Position numbers and translations under genes: made by a program. From an uncultured Flavobacteriaceae bacterium (lineage in GTDB: Bacteria > Bacteroidota > Bacteroidia > Flavobacteriales > Flavobacteriaceae), in contig CALSUE010000006.1 in the NCBI GenBank assembly GCA_943789455.1, positions 1 through 42,260 on the forward strand: 42,260 nucleotides of DNA, written 5' to 3'. Under the pieces are notes generated by a model, which did no database searches, was not told where the DNA came from, and was given only the letters and a program-made list of their open reading frames with translations. Shown here in pieces: positions 9,326-18,644 of this stretch. The number at the start of each line of letters is the position of its first letter. Position 1 is the stretch's first letter.

Positions 9326-9350
9326 TATACCCTAAAACACCACACAAATT

Positions 9351-10400
9351 ATGTATAAATCATTGTTGTTTTTTTCTCTTATTTTTTTGTTTCTGGTTTC
9401 TTGTAAAAACAACACAAAGCCTATTAATATTAGCCAGGTTAAAACACCAGAAGGGATGATTTGGGTTGAGGGCAAAACATTTTTACAAGGAGCTAAGTCT
9501 TCAGATGTTTATGCAATGCCAAGAGAAAAACCAGCTCATGAAGTTACTGTTGATGGTTTCTTTATTGATGCTACAGAAGTAACTAATAAACAATTTAAAG
9601 CTTTTGTGGATGCTACAGGTTATCTAACGATTGCAGAAAGAAAAATTTCTTGGGATGAGTTAAGAAAACAATTACCCGAAGGAACTCCTAAACCTCATGA
9701 TTCAATTTTACAACCAGGTAGTTTAATCTTCAATAAAAATGTAAAGGCTGTTGTAGATATGAATAATTATCAACAATGGTGGACTTGGAAAATTGGAGCA
9801 AATTGGCAACATCCTGAAGGTCCAAACTCTTCCATTGAAGGAAAAAACAATCACCCTGTGGTTCATATTGCCTACCAAGATGCAATAGCCTATTGTAAAT
9901 GGGCAAATAGAAGGCTTCCAACAGAGGCCGAATGGGAGTCTGCAGCTCAAGGAAATAACAATTCTACTATTTTTACTTGGGGAAATAACTTAGAGAGTTT
10001 GAATCAAAACACAAATACTTGGCAAGGAAATTTTCCTGTAAAAAATGAGAGTATTGATGGGTTTGAGTTAGTTGCCGAAGTAGGATCATATCCTCCAAAT
10101 AGTATTGGATTATATGATATGCTTGGAAATGTATGGGAGATAACAAGTGATTTTTTTAATGTAAATTATTATAGAAAATTGGATCTTTCCAAAAAGATAA
10201 TTAACCCTAGTGGAGCCAAAAAATGGTTTAATCCATCCAATCCCTATCAAGAGGAGCGGGTAATGAAAGGTGGCTCTTTCTTATGTCATGCCTCATATTG
10301 TGCTAGTTTTAGAATTTCAGCAAAAATGGGTGTTAGCATAGATTCAGGTTCCGATCATGTTGGGTTTCGAACTGTTTTTTCACCAAATAATCAAAATTAA
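9351..10400 (+). CDS. Formylglycine-generating enzyme (sulfatase-activating), lipoprotein
   Basis: A 349-aa FGE/SUMF1-family protein. It starts with a lipoprotein signal whose lipobox LVSC gives lipidated Cys18. Family hallmarks follow in order: GMIWVEGKTFLQG near 35, EKPAHEVTVDGFFID near 59-73, RRLPTEAEWESAA near 187-199, GLYDMLGNVWE near 253-263 and the C-terminal VMKGGSFLCHASYC. That last motif retains both catalytic cysteines, Cys312 and Cys317, which in true FGEs bind copper and oxidise the sulfatase Cys to formylglycine with O2. It is therefore probably active, unlike many SUMF1-fold proteins. It lies amid six sulfatase domains that all have a modifiable Cys, and no anaerobic radical-SAM maturase is seen here. 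Lipidation implies modification after export, in the periplasm. Confidence 0.88.
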   Translation: MYKSLLFFSLIFLFLVSCKNNTKPINISQVKTPEGMIWVEGKTFLQGAKSSDVYAMPREKPAHEVTVDGFFIDATEVTNKQFKAFVDATGYLTIAERKISWDELRKQLPEGTPKPHDSILQPGSLIFNKNVKAVVDMNNYQQWWTWKIGANWQHPEGPNSSIEGKNNHPVVHIAYQDAIAYCKWANRRLPTEAEWESAAQGNNNSTIFTWGNNLESLNQNTNTWQGNFPVKNESIDGFELVAEVGSYPPNSIGLYDMLGNVWEITSDFFNVNYYRKLDLSKKIINPSGAKKWFNPSNPYQEERVMKGGSFLCHASYCASFRISAKMGVSIDSGSDHVGFRTVFSPNNQN

Positions 10401-10448
10401 TAATTAAACCTTTTTATCTTTTTAAGGTCTAAAATACTAAATACAATA

Positions 10449-11840
10449 ATGAAACAAAGGCATATTCAGCATTTATATTGGAGAGCAGGTTTTGGTATTG
10501 ATGTAAAAAAATTAGATCAATTAAAATCTAAATCTAAAAATGAGATTTTAAAAAATCTATTTTCTGATGCTGCTAAAATTAATCTTCTACAATTAAATCT
10601 TTCAGAATTTGATTTGATAAAAAACAAAAGCCCAAAAGTATTGAAGCTTGACATGGGAGAGGAGGCTTATAGAAAACTTCGTCAGAAAAGTCAGAGGAAA
10701 GTCAGAGATTTAAATTATGCTTGGTTGGAAAGATTAACTGAACCAACTTCGATACTTAGAGAGAAAATGACTTTATTTTGGTCAAATGTGTTTGTTTGTA
10801 GGGATAACCATATATTCCATATTCAGCACTATAATAATACTCTAAGAAAGAATAGTTTAGGTAACTTTAGAGATCTTGTAAAAGCGATAGCTAAAGAAGC
10901 TTCTATGAGTAAATACCTTAACAATAATCAAAACAAGAAAAAAAGTCCAAATGAAAATTTTTCCAGAGAATTAATGGAACTTTTTACTTTAGGTATTGGT
11001 AACTATTCGGAACAAGATATAAAAGAATCTGCAAGAGCTTTTACAGGATGGTCATTTAAGTCTAATGGAGATTTTTTACTTAGAAGAAAACAACATGATG
11101 CGGGAGAAAAGATTTTTTTTGGTCAAAGAGGGTATTTTGGTGGTGATGACATCATAGATCTTATTTTAGAGAAAAAAGAATGTGCTAGGTTTATTTGTGA
11201 TAAGGTCTACAGGTATTTTATTAATCCCATTATTAACGAAAGTCATTTAGATGAAATTACAACGATATTCTACAAAGATTATGATATTAATAATTTAATG
11301 CTATATATTTTTAGTGCTAAATGGTTTTATAATGATAAAAATATAGGCGTTAAGATAAAATCACCAGTTGAGCTGTTAGTAGGAATCAGAAGAGTTGTTC
11401 CTGTTACTTTTATGAAAAAAAACCAGCTCAATTATTTGCAAAAAATGATGGGTCAAGTTTTATTATACCCTGAGAATGTCTCGGGTTGGAAGGGTGGTAA
11501 AAACTGGATAGATTCTAATACACTTATGTTTAGGATGAAATTAGCCTCATTAATTTTAAATGATGCCGTTATTAATCTAGAAGAAAAAGGAGCTTTTGAG
11601 GATTCATTTAATAAATATTATAATAAAGAAAGAAAAAGAAATAAATATATTAAAACAATTAAGAATTGGGATTTTTTTACAAAAAATCATTCAAACCTCA
11701 AACCTAATGAGTTAAGAGATTTATTGATTATTTCAAAGCTAGACAAAGATACTGCTGTCTTATTAAATGAGTTGAGAGTTGATTCTAATAAAGATTATTG
11801 TATTCAAATAATGTCTATCCCAGAATATCAACTTTGTTAA
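10449..11840 (+). CDS. DUF1800 family protein
   Basis: A 463-aa protein of the DUF1800 family, function unknown. Diagnostic motifs are the N-terminal HLYWRAGFG, REKMTLFWSNVF (about 110-120), FSRELMELFTLG (about 175-186), ESARAFTGW (about 196-204), HDAGEKIFFG and NVSGWKGGKNWID near residue 345-357. No signal peptide is visible. It lies 48 bp after the FGE gene and 9 bp before a DUF1501 gene. DUF1800 and DUF1501 genes are commonly adjacent in Bacteroidetes and Planctomycetes, so a joint role is likely. Placement next to the FGE in a sulfatase-rich locus hints at a link to envelope processing of sulfated glycans, but no function can be assigned. Confidence 0.85.
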   Translation: MKQRHIQHLYWRAGFGIDVKKLDQLKSKSKNEILKNLFSDAAKINLLQLNLSEFDLIKNKSPKVLKLDMGEEAYRKLRQKSQRKVRDLNYAWLERLTEPTSILREKMTLFWSNVFVCRDNHIFHIQHYNNTLRKNSLGNFRDLVKAIAKEASMSKYLNNNQNKKKSPNENFSRELMELFTLGIGNYSEQDIKESARAFTGWSFKSNGDFLLRRKQHDAGEKIFFGQRGYFGGDDIIDLILEKKECARFICDKVYRYFINPIINESHLDEITTIFYKDYDINNLMLYIFSAKWFYNDKNIGVKIKSPVELLVGIRRVVPVTFMKKNQLNYLQKMMGQVLLYPENVSGWKGGKNWIDSNTLMFRMKLASLILNDAVINLEEKGAFEDSFNKYYNKERKRNKYIKTIKNWDFFTKNHSNLKPNELRDLLIISKLDKDTAVLLNELRVDSNKDYCIQIMSIPEYQLC

Positions 11841-11849
11841 ATTTATATC

Positions 11850-13040
11850 ATGAAAAGAAGAGATTTTATAAAACGAAGTAGTTTAGCTAGTGGTTTATTT
11901 TTTGTGCCTAATTTCATTAAAAATATTGAAAGTGAGTCTATAAATAATTTGGGGTATAAAAAACTTGTAATTATTCAGTTGTCGGGGGGTAACGACGGTT
12001 TAAATAGTATTATTCCTTACACTAATGATATTTATTATAAGAATAGACCAAAAATTTCTATCAAAAAAAATGATCTTATCACGGCCACTGATGAACTTGG
12101 ATTTCATAAAAGTTTAGGGCCTTTAAAAAATCTTTATGACCAAGGATATGTATCTATCATCAATAACGTAGGTTACCCTAACCCTAACAGATCTCATTTT
12201 AGATCAACAGATATATGGCAAACCGCGAGTGATTCTAATCAATATCTAGATACAGGTTGGTTGGGAAGGTATATTGAAAAACACGGTAAAATACCCTATG
12301 CTGGAATTGAGTTGGATGATAGTTTATCATTGATAATGAAAGGAAAGTCGATGAATGGTATTGCCACAAAAAACCCAAGAACACTCTTTAGTAATACCCA
12401 AACTCCTTACTTTAAAAAGGTGTTAAATTATCAAAGTGATCAACATTTAAGCGAACATAACTTAGGGTATTTATACAAAACAATGATTGAAGCAAAATCA
12501 TCGGCAAAATATATTTATGAAACTTCCAAAACATATAAAAGTAGTTTAGAATACCCAAAAAATCCATTTGGTAAACAACTAAAAACTACAGCAGAATTTA
12601 TTAATTCTCATTTAGAAAGTAAAGTTTATTATGCCTCTATGGGTGGTTTCGATACTCATGCAAATCAATTTAATAGGCAAGATAGATTATTGAGTACCTT
12701 TAGTTCTGCTATGGAAGTATTTGTAAAAGATTTAAAGCAAAATAATACTTTTAAAGACACTTTAATTCTTGTTTTCTCTGAATTTGGAAGACGTGTTCAA
12801 CAAAACGCAGCCGGGGGAACAGACCATGGTGCAGCTAATAATGTATACATAATTGGAGAAAATTTAAAAAAGAAAGGGTTTTACAATGATGCTCCAAACC
12901 TTCTAAGTTTAGATAAAAATGGTGATATCATTCACACAGTAGATTTTAGATCAATTTATGCATCAATATTAGATAAATGGTTAGAAGTTGATGAGGTATC
13001 TATTTTAAATAAAACATTTAGAAAGCTAGATTTTATATAG
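11850..13040 (+). CDS. DUF1501 family protein, Tat-exported, alkaline-phosphatase-like fold
   Basis: A 396-aa DUF1501 protein with an N-terminal twin-arginine signal (KRRDFIKRSS) for export of a folded protein. Putative metal ligands typical of the alkaline phosphatase/sulfatase superfamily are seen in SGGNDGLNS (about 45-53), GGFDTHANQ (about 263-271) and FSEFGRR...GGTDHGAAN (about 307-327). A likely nucleophile Ser lies in RSHFRSTD near residue 115. The protein contains no cysteine, so it cannot use formylglycine. It is probably a metal-dependent esterase or phosphatase-like hydrolase, though no activity has been established for the family. It pairs with the DUF1800 gene 9 bp upstream. Confidence 0.85.
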   Translation: MKRRDFIKRSSLASGLFFVPNFIKNIESESINNLGYKKLVIIQLSGGNDGLNSIIPYTNDIYYKNRPKISIKKNDLITATDELGFHKSLGPLKNLYDQGYVSIINNVGYPNPNRSHFRSTDIWQTASDSNQYLDTGWLGRYIEKHGKIPYAGIELDDSLSLIMKGKSMNGIATKNPRTLFSNTQTPYFKKVLNYQSDQHLSEHNLGYLYKTMIEAKSSAKYIYETSKTYKSSLEYPKNPFGKQLKTTAEFINSHLESKVYYASMGGFDTHANQFNRQDRLLSTFSSAMEVFVKDLKQNNTFKDTLILVFSEFGRRVQQNAAGGTDHGAANNVYIIGENLKKKGFYNDAPNLLSLDKNGDIIHTVDFRSIYASILDKWLEVDEVSILNKTFRKLDFI

Positions 13041-13050
13041 TAGAATCTTG

Positions 13051-13114
13051 CTTCAAGTTTACTATTTATTGCCTCATTTTTAACACTGATGTTTTTTATT
13101 TTAAAATATATTTG
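13051..13114 (+). promoter_or_regulatory. HTCS-type operator and -7 box for the xylose catabolism operon
   Basis: CTTCAAG (13051-13057) and CCTCATT (13072-13078) are 21 bp apart. The bases between and around them closely match the susC operator, for example TATTTATT. A perfect -7 box TATATTTG lies at 13107-13114, 28 bp after the proximal half-site, the same distance as at the GH30 and sulfatase-GH10 promoters. The second half-site is the most degenerate of the set. Confidence 0.62.
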
Positions 13115-13139
13115 ATTGTATATATAAAAGTATTGAATT

Positions 13140-14624
13140 ATGTATTATTTGGGACTAGACATTGGTAGTTCTTCTGTAAAAGCAGCTTTGGTAGAGATTT
13201 CCTCTGGAAAATCTATAGGAGTTGTTCAAGAACCTAGCGAAGAGATGAGCATGTTTGCTCCAAAAAACGGTTGGGCAGAACAAAAACCTGAGGATTGGTG
13301 GATGCACACTTGCAATGCGATTGCACGTCTAAAGGAGCAGTACAATGTTAGTAGTACTCAAATTAAAGGTATCGGTATTTCTTATCAAATGCATGGTTTA
13401 GTCTTAGTTGATAAATCTGGTAAGAACTTAAGGAAAAGTATTATATGGTGTGACAGTAGAGCTGTTGAAATTGGGAATAATGCTTTTAATAAAATCGGAG
13501 AAGATGTTTGCACTACTCATTTATTAAATTCTCCGGCAAACTTTACTGCTTCAAAATTAAAATGGGTTCAAGAAAACGAACCAGAAATTTATAATCAAAT
13601 TTATAAATTTATGTTACCCGGAGATTATATTGCTTTTAAGTTCTCAAATAAAATAAACACGACTATTTCAGGATTATCAGAGGGAATTTTTTGGGATTTT
13701 AAAAAACAAAAAATAGCTGATTTTCTGTTTGAGAGTTATGGAATAAATACATCATTGGTTCCTGACATTGTTGATACCTTCAGTGAGCAATCAAAAGTTG
13801 ATGAGAAAGGAGAGCAACAGAGTGGGATTGCAGCTGGTACACCAATTTATTATAGAGCAGGAGATCAGCCTAACAATGCATTATCTCTCAATGTATTTCA
13901 CCCTGGTGAAGTTGCTGCTACAGGTGGAACTTCAGGAGTAGTTTATGCTGTTACAAACAACCTGTCGGTTAAGGAAAGTTCTCGTGTTAATAATTTTGCA
14001 CATGTTAATTACCAAAAAGGAGCATCAGTAAGAATTGGAAAATTATTATGTATTAATGGTGCAGGAATTCAATACCGTTGGTTATTAAACAATTTAGCAG
14101 TAAGTTCTTATGAAGAAATGAATGTTTTGGCTTCCGAGGTACCCATAGGTTCAGATGGCGTGTGTTTGATTCCTTTTGGAAATGGTGCAGAACGTATGCT
14201 TAACAATAAAGAAATTGGAACTCGAATTGTTAATATGAATTTAAATAATCATCATAAAGGACATATTTGTAGAGCAGCTCTTGAAGGAATTGCCTTCTCA
14301 TTTGTTTATGGAATGGAAATTTTAAAATCAGATGGTATCGATGCACGTGTTATTAGAGCTGGAAATGATAATTTATTTCGCTCTGAAATATTTGCAAACA
14401 CAGTAGCTACTTTAATAGAACAAGAAATAGAGATTTTTAATACAACTGGTGCCATAGGAGCTGCAAGAGCAGCTAATTTACATACAGGTGATTTTGAATC
14501 TTTTGGAAAATCAATCATGGACAATGATCATGTAATGACGTACATGCCTTTTAAAGAGAAGCAACCTTTCATAGATGCCTTTAAAAACTGGAAAAAAGAA
14601 TTAGAACTTACATTAAGAAAATAA
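13140..14624 (+). CDS. xylB: Xylulokinase
   Basis: A 494-aa FGGY-family carbohydrate kinase, close to E. coli XylB length. The N-terminal phosphate-binding motif LGLDIGSSSVKA opens the first domain. YQMHGLV and WCDSRA line the sugar site. The catalytic base is Asp242 in RAGDQPNNA, followed by the nucleotide-binding TGGTSGV. The enzyme phosphorylates D-xylulose to xylulose-5-phosphate in the cytoplasm. It lies 40 bp before xylose isomerase, which supports xylulose over other FGGY substrates. It is first in its operon, behind an HTCS-type operator, and a start site predicted from the -7 box gives a leader of only about 20 bases. Confidence 0.95.
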   Translation: MYYLGLDIGSSSVKAALVEISSGKSIGVVQEPSEEMSMFAPKNGWAEQKPEDWWMHTCNAIARLKEQYNVSSTQIKGIGISYQMHGLVLVDKSGKNLRKSIIWCDSRAVEIGNNAFNKIGEDVCTTHLLNSPANFTASKLKWVQENEPEIYNQIYKFMLPGDYIAFKFSNKINTTISGLSEGIFWDFKKQKIADFLFESYGINTSLVPDIVDTFSEQSKVDEKGEQQSGIAAGTPIYYRAGDQPNNALSLNVFHPGEVAATGGTSGVVYAVTNNLSVKESSRVNNFAHVNYQKGASVRIGKLLCINGAGIQYRWLLNNLAVSSYEEMNVLASEVPIGSDGVCLIPFGNGAERMLNNKEIGTRIVNMNLNNHHKGHICRAALEGIAFSFVYGMEILKSDGIDARVIRAGNDNLFRSEIFANTVATLIEQEIEIFNTTGAIGAARAANLHTGDFESFGKSIMDNDHVMTYMPFKEKQPFIDAFKNWKKELELTLRK

Positions 14625-14664
14625 AAATAAATCGTTAATAGCCTCACTATAAAAAATTAAATAA

Positions 14665-15981
14665 ATGGCACGTAAAGAATATTTTAAAGGAATTAATAAA
14701 ATTCAATTTGAAGGAAAAGAATCAGATAACCCAATGGCTTATAAGTATTATAATCCAGATCATATAGTGGCCGGAAAAACAATGCGAGAGCACTTTAAAT
14801 TTGCCATAGCTTACTGGCATTCATTCTGTGGTCAAGGAGGTGACCCCTTTGGCCCAGGTACACAAAATTTTGCTTGGGATAAATCTTCAGACCCAATACA
14901 AGCGGCAAAAGATAAGGCAGATGCAGCATTTGAATTTATTACTAAAATGGGTTTCGATTATTTTTGCTTTCATGACTATGATTTAATTCAAGAAGGTGCA
15001 ACTTTTGAAGAATCAGAAAAAAGATTAGATATCATTACAGATTATATAAAAGAGAAACAATCAGAAAGTGGTATAAAATTATTGTGGGGAACCGCAAATT
15101 GCTTTTCAAACCCACGTTATATGAATGGTGCTTCCACTAATCCAGATTTTAATGTCGTTGCAAGAGCAGGTGGTCAAGTAAAATTAGCATTAGATGCAAC
15201 GATTAAATTAGGTGGTGAAAATTATGTTTTTTGGGGAGGAAGAGAAGGCTATATGTCGTTACTAAATACCGATATGGGGCGAGAATTAGATCATATGGCT
15301 CAGTTTTTAACCATGGCCAGAGACTATGCTAGAGCTCAGGGATTTAAAGGAACATTTTTTATTGAGCCAAAACCTATGGAGCCTATGAAACATCAGTATG
15401 ATTTTGATTCTGCAACTGCCATAGGATTTTTAAAAGCTTACGGTTTAGAAAAAGATTTTAAAATGAATATTGAGGTGAATCATGCTACATTAGCTCAACA
15501 TACCATGCAACATGAATTGGCTGTGGCTGCAAAAGCAGGAATGCTTGGAAGTATAGATGCAAATAGAGGTGATTATCAGAACGGATGGGATACAGATCAA
15601 TTTCCAAATAATATTCAGGAGACCACAGAAGCAATGTTGGTATTTTTAGCTGCAGGTGGTTTACAAGGAGGTGGTATTAATTTTGATGCAAAAATTAGGA
15701 GAAATTCAACAGATATGGATGATATCTTTCATGCTCATATCGGTGGGGCAGATACTTTTGCTAGAGCCTTAATTACTGCAGATAAAATAATAACATCTTC
15801 TTCATATAGCGCATTAAGATCAAAGAGGTATAGTTCTTTTGACTCTGGAAAAGGTAAAGCATTTGCAGACGGGAAACTTGAATTGTTAGATTTATATGAC
15901 ATAGCTAGAGATAATGGTGAATTAATACTTCAAAGTGGTAAGCAAGAATTATTTGAAAACATTATCAATCAATATATTTAA
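14665..15981 (+). CDS. xylA: Xylose isomerase
   Basis: A 438-aa class II xylose isomerase of standard length, interconverting D-xylose and D-xylulose in the cytoplasm. Visible hallmarks are FCFHDYDL with catalytic His103, [31 protein letters not shown] and the metal-binding IEPKPMEP with Glu234. [15 protein letters not shown] and GSIDANRGD carry further metal ligands. No signal peptide, as expected. It is co-transcribed with xylB and a sodium symporter. Together they make xylose the clear end product of this locus. Confidence 0.97.
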   Translation: MARKEYFKGINKIQFEGKESDNPMAYKYYNPDHIVAGKTMREHFKFAIAYWHSFCGQGGDPFGPGTQNFAWDKSSDPIQAAKDKADAAFEFITKMGFDYFCFHDYDLIQEGATFEESEKRLDIITDYIKEKQSESGIKLLWGTANCFSNPRYMNGASTNPDFNVVARAGGQVKLALDATIKLGGENYVFWGGREGYMSLLNTDMGRELDHMAQFLTMARDYARAQGFKGTFFIEPKPMEPMKHQYDFDSATAIGFLKAYGLEKDFKMNIEVNHATLAQHTMQHELAVAAKAGMLGSIDANRGDYQNGWDTDQFPNNIQETTEAMLVFLAAGGLQGGGINFDAKIRRNSTDMDDIFHAHIGGADTFARALITADKIITSSSYSALRSKRYSSFDSGKGKAFADGKLELLDLYDIARDNGELILQSGKQELFENIINQYI

Positions 15982-16000
15982 TCTTTAGAAGATATTATAA

Positions 16001-17671
16001 ATGAACTACCTTATAAGAAACATCGCCTCTGTTCTAGAAAGTTTTGATTGGGTTGTTTTGGGAATCTATTTTCTAGCTTTAATTGCTGTTGCAGTTTGGG
16101 TTTTTCTACAAAAAAATAAAAACACAGAAGATTATTTCTTAGCAGGAAGAAACGTAGGTTGGTTTGTTATTGGTGCTTCTATCTTTGCTTCTAATATTGG
16201 ATCTGAACATGTTGTAGGACTTGCCGGTACAGGTTTTGAATCTGGTACCCCTATGGCTCATTATGAATTGCACGCATGGATTGTCTTATTACTAGGGTGG
16301 TTGTTTCTTCCTTTTTATATAAGAAGTGGTGCTTTTACAATGCCTGAGTTTTTAGAAAAACGATTTGATGCTAAATCTAGATGGTTTCTGTCGTTATTTT
16401 CATTGTTAGCTTATGTCTTAACAAAAGTGTCAGTTACAATATATGCTGGAGGTATTGTTGTTTCGGAATTGATTGGAATTCCATTTTGGTATGGTGCTAT
16501 TGGTATTGTAATTTTTACAGGAATTTACACTGTTATAGGAGGTTTAAAAGCAGTAATCTACACAGAAACTTTACAGACAATTATATTAATTTTAGGCTCT
16601 TTAATTATCACTTATTTGGGATTACAAGAAGTTGGTGGTTGGAATCAACTTAGAGAGACAGTTACAGCTGTAAGTCCAGATCATTTTAACATGTGGAGGC
16701 CTATGAACGATCCTAAATTTCCTTGGACTGGTCTTTTATTTGGCGGAACAATAGTTGGAATATGGTATTGGTGTACAGACCAATATATTGTTCAAAGAAC
16801 ACTCGCAGCAAATAATATTAAAATTGGAAGAAGAGGTGCTATTTTTGGAGCTTATTTGAAATTATTGCCCATTTTAATTTTTTTAATTCCAGGAATTATT
16901 GCGTTTGCATTATCAATTCAAAATCCAGAAATATTTTCTATTGAAAAAGCTGATCGTGCCTTTCCAATGTTGGTTAAAACACTACTACCTGTTGGATTAA
17001 AAGGCCTAGTTGCTGGTGGTTTAATGGCAGCTCTAATGAGTTCACTCGCTTCAGTTTTTAATTCTTGCTCTACTATATTCACGATTGATATTTATAAAAA
17101 ATTAAAACCTAATGCATCTGAAAAAACGCTTATTAATACAGGTAAAATCGCAACAGGGTTTATTGTTGTTTTAGGAATTATATGGATTCCAATCATGGAA
17201 AAAATTGGAGGAGGGGTTATGTATCAATATCTTCAAAATGTACAATCTTACATTGCACCTCCAGTAACAGCAGTATTTCTTCTTGGTATTATATGGAAAC
17301 GAGTAAATTCAGAAGCTGCAATTACAACATTACTTTCGGGTCTAGGCCTTTTAATGTTGAGATTGGGATCAGAAATTTATTATCAGAAAGAAATTTTGTC
17401 AGGTGAAAATGTAGATAATATTTTTTATGCTTTCGCAACAATAAATTTTGCTCATATGGCTATTTTTATGTTTTTATTTTCTGTTATAATTTGTATTACA
17501 GTCAGTTTAGCTTTCAGCCCACCAGACTATAAAAGAATTATCGGATTATCGTTTGGAACTCTAACCGAGGAGCAAAAAGCAGAACATCAAAATAGTTATG
17601 ATACAATTGATATACTATTATCTATAGTTCTTATCATCTTAGTAATTGGAATTTTAGCATATTTCACCTAA
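16001..17671 (+). CDS. Sodium/solute symporter (SSS family), probable xylose transporter
   Basis: A 556-aa polytopic inner-membrane protein of the SSS family, with about 13-14 hydrophobic segments. SSS features are NTEDYFLAGRNVGWFVIGASIF near residues 42-62, GSEHVVGLAGTG, and AALMSSLASVFNSCSTIFTID near 335-355, which carries the conserved serines of the second sodium site region. It resembles SglT-type sugar/sodium symporters. It lies 19 bp after xylA, so D-xylose is the most probable cargo, though a xylo-oligosaccharide or another sugar is possible. Confidence 0.88.
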   Translation: MNYLIRNIASVLESFDWVVLGIYFLALIAVAVWVFLQKNKNTEDYFLAGRNVGWFVIGASIFASNIGSEHVVGLAGTGFESGTPMAHYELHAWIVLLLGWLFLPFYIRSGAFTMPEFLEKRFDAKSRWFLSLFSLLAYVLTKVSVTIYAGGIVVSELIGIPFWYGAIGIVIFTGIYTVIGGLKAVIYTETLQTIILILGSLIITYLGLQEVGGWNQLRETVTAVSPDHFNMWRPMNDPKFPWTGLLFGGTIVGIWYWCTDQYIVQRTLAANNIKIGRRGAIFGAYLKLLPILIFLIPGIIAFALSIQNPEIFSIEKADRAFPMLVKTLLPVGLKGLVAGGLMAALMSSLASVFNSCSTIFTIDIYKKLKPNASEKTLINTGKIATGFIVVLGIIWIPIMEKIGGGVMYQYLQNVQSYIAPPVTAVFLLGIIWKRVNSEAAITTLLSGLGLLMLRLGSEIYYQKEILSGENVDNIFYAFATINFAHMAIFMFLFSVIICITVSLAFSPPDYKRIIGLSFGTLTEEQKAEHQNSYDTIDILLSIVLIILVIGILAYFT

Positions 17672-17716
17672 TTCTAGAAAACCAATTATTTTTTTGTGTA
17701 AATAATTTTAAATTTT

Positions 17717-18583
17717 ATGAATTTGAGAATTAATTTTAAACTACTTATTTTTTCATTGTTAATTAACGCTTATGCATGTGATCAAGGTATTGATTCAATG
17801 AATAATTCAGACTCTGATTCTATTGATATTTCATTATCAACAAAAACGATTACTATTTCTCAAGTTATAGATGGTATTGAACAAATAAGGCCCGTAATTA
17901 TTCAAGTACCTAATGTTATTAATCCTGCTATTAATTATCCTATTGTTTTCGCTTTTCATGGAAATGGAGGAACTAATACAAGTTGGGTGAACAGACTTCG
18001 TAGTTATACGAATAATGGTGAGTTTGTTGGCATATATCCTCAAGGCTTTCTTAAATCATGGAATTTAGGAGAAGAAGCCTCTAATGCAGACGATGTTGCT
18101 TTTGTAGATTTAATTATCGAGGAATTACAAAATTATAATAATTTAGATTTTGATAAAATGTATGCGATTGGAACATCAAATGGTTCAGGGATGGTTAATA
18201 AATTGGGAATTGAAACCTCCCATTTTAGGGCAATTGCACCTGTAGTTTCTCAATTAATGGAAAGTAGTCCTTTGTTGTCAAATACACAACCTATTTCTGT
18301 ATTCCAAATTAATGGTGCAGCAGATTCAGTAATTCCAATTGAGGGAGGTCCAAGGTTTGGACATTTATTTTTAGATGCCCTTGAGAGTGCTGAATTGTGG
18401 TCCAATCATTTTAGTTGTAACTCAACACCAGATATAGAGAGTATAGGAGAAGACACACTCTATATTTTTAAAGATTGCAATAATGGTAAAGAAATTAGAT
18501 ATCTGAGAGTTGAAAATGGTGGTCACGGACTTTTAAACCCTCAAATGATTGATGATATTTGGCTATTCTTTCAAAGATTTTAA
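17717..18583 (+). CDS. CE1-like (PHB depolymerase/feruloyl esterase family) lipoprotein
   Basis: A 288-aa exported esterase. The N-terminus has a short hydrophobic segment ending in AYAC, a plausible but non-canonical lipobox with Cys21. The oxyanion region is FHGNGG (80-85), the nucleophile Ser154 sits in GTSNGSG, an Asp lies in GAADSVIP near 203, and the catalytic His is in NGGHGL near 275. This is the LpqC/feruloyl-esterase-like arrangement of carbohydrate esterase family 1. It probably removes feruloyl or acetyl groups from xylan fragments at the cell envelope. It is the only exported enzyme in an otherwise cytoplasmic/inner-membrane xylose operon. Confidence 0.82.
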   Translation: MNLRINFKLLIFSLLINAYACDQGIDSMNNSDSDSIDISLSTKTITISQVIDGIEQIRPVIIQVPNVINPAINYPIVFAFHGNGGTNTSWVNRLRSYTNNGEFVGIYPQGFLKSWNLGEEASNADDVAFVDLIIEELQNYNNLDFDKMYAIGTSNGSGMVNKLGIETSHFRAIAPVVSQLMESSPLLSNTQPISVFQINGAADSVIPIEGGPRFGHLFLDALESAELWSNHFSCNSTPDIESIGEDTLYIFKDCNNGKEIRYLRVENGGHGLLNPQMIDDIWLFFQRF

Positions 18584-18644
18584 AAATTTATAAATTGAAT
18601 AAATTTAGTTGTTTTAATTTCCAAAACATCTTAAGAAAATTACA

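Noticed and set aside
10401..10430. Small hairpin between the FGE and DUF1800 genes (ACCTT...AAGGT)
   Set aside because: Only about five base pairs with a long loop. It is too weak to call a terminator.
11850..13040. DUF1501 protein as a seventh formylglycine sulfatase
   Set aside because: It contains no cysteine and no C/S-x-P/A-S-R motif; only the fold-level metal motifs are shared.
18584..18644. A separate HTCS-type operator before the aldose epimerase gene
   Set aside because: No CTTCAAA-like repeats are present in the 61 bases; the gene is more likely read through from xylB.
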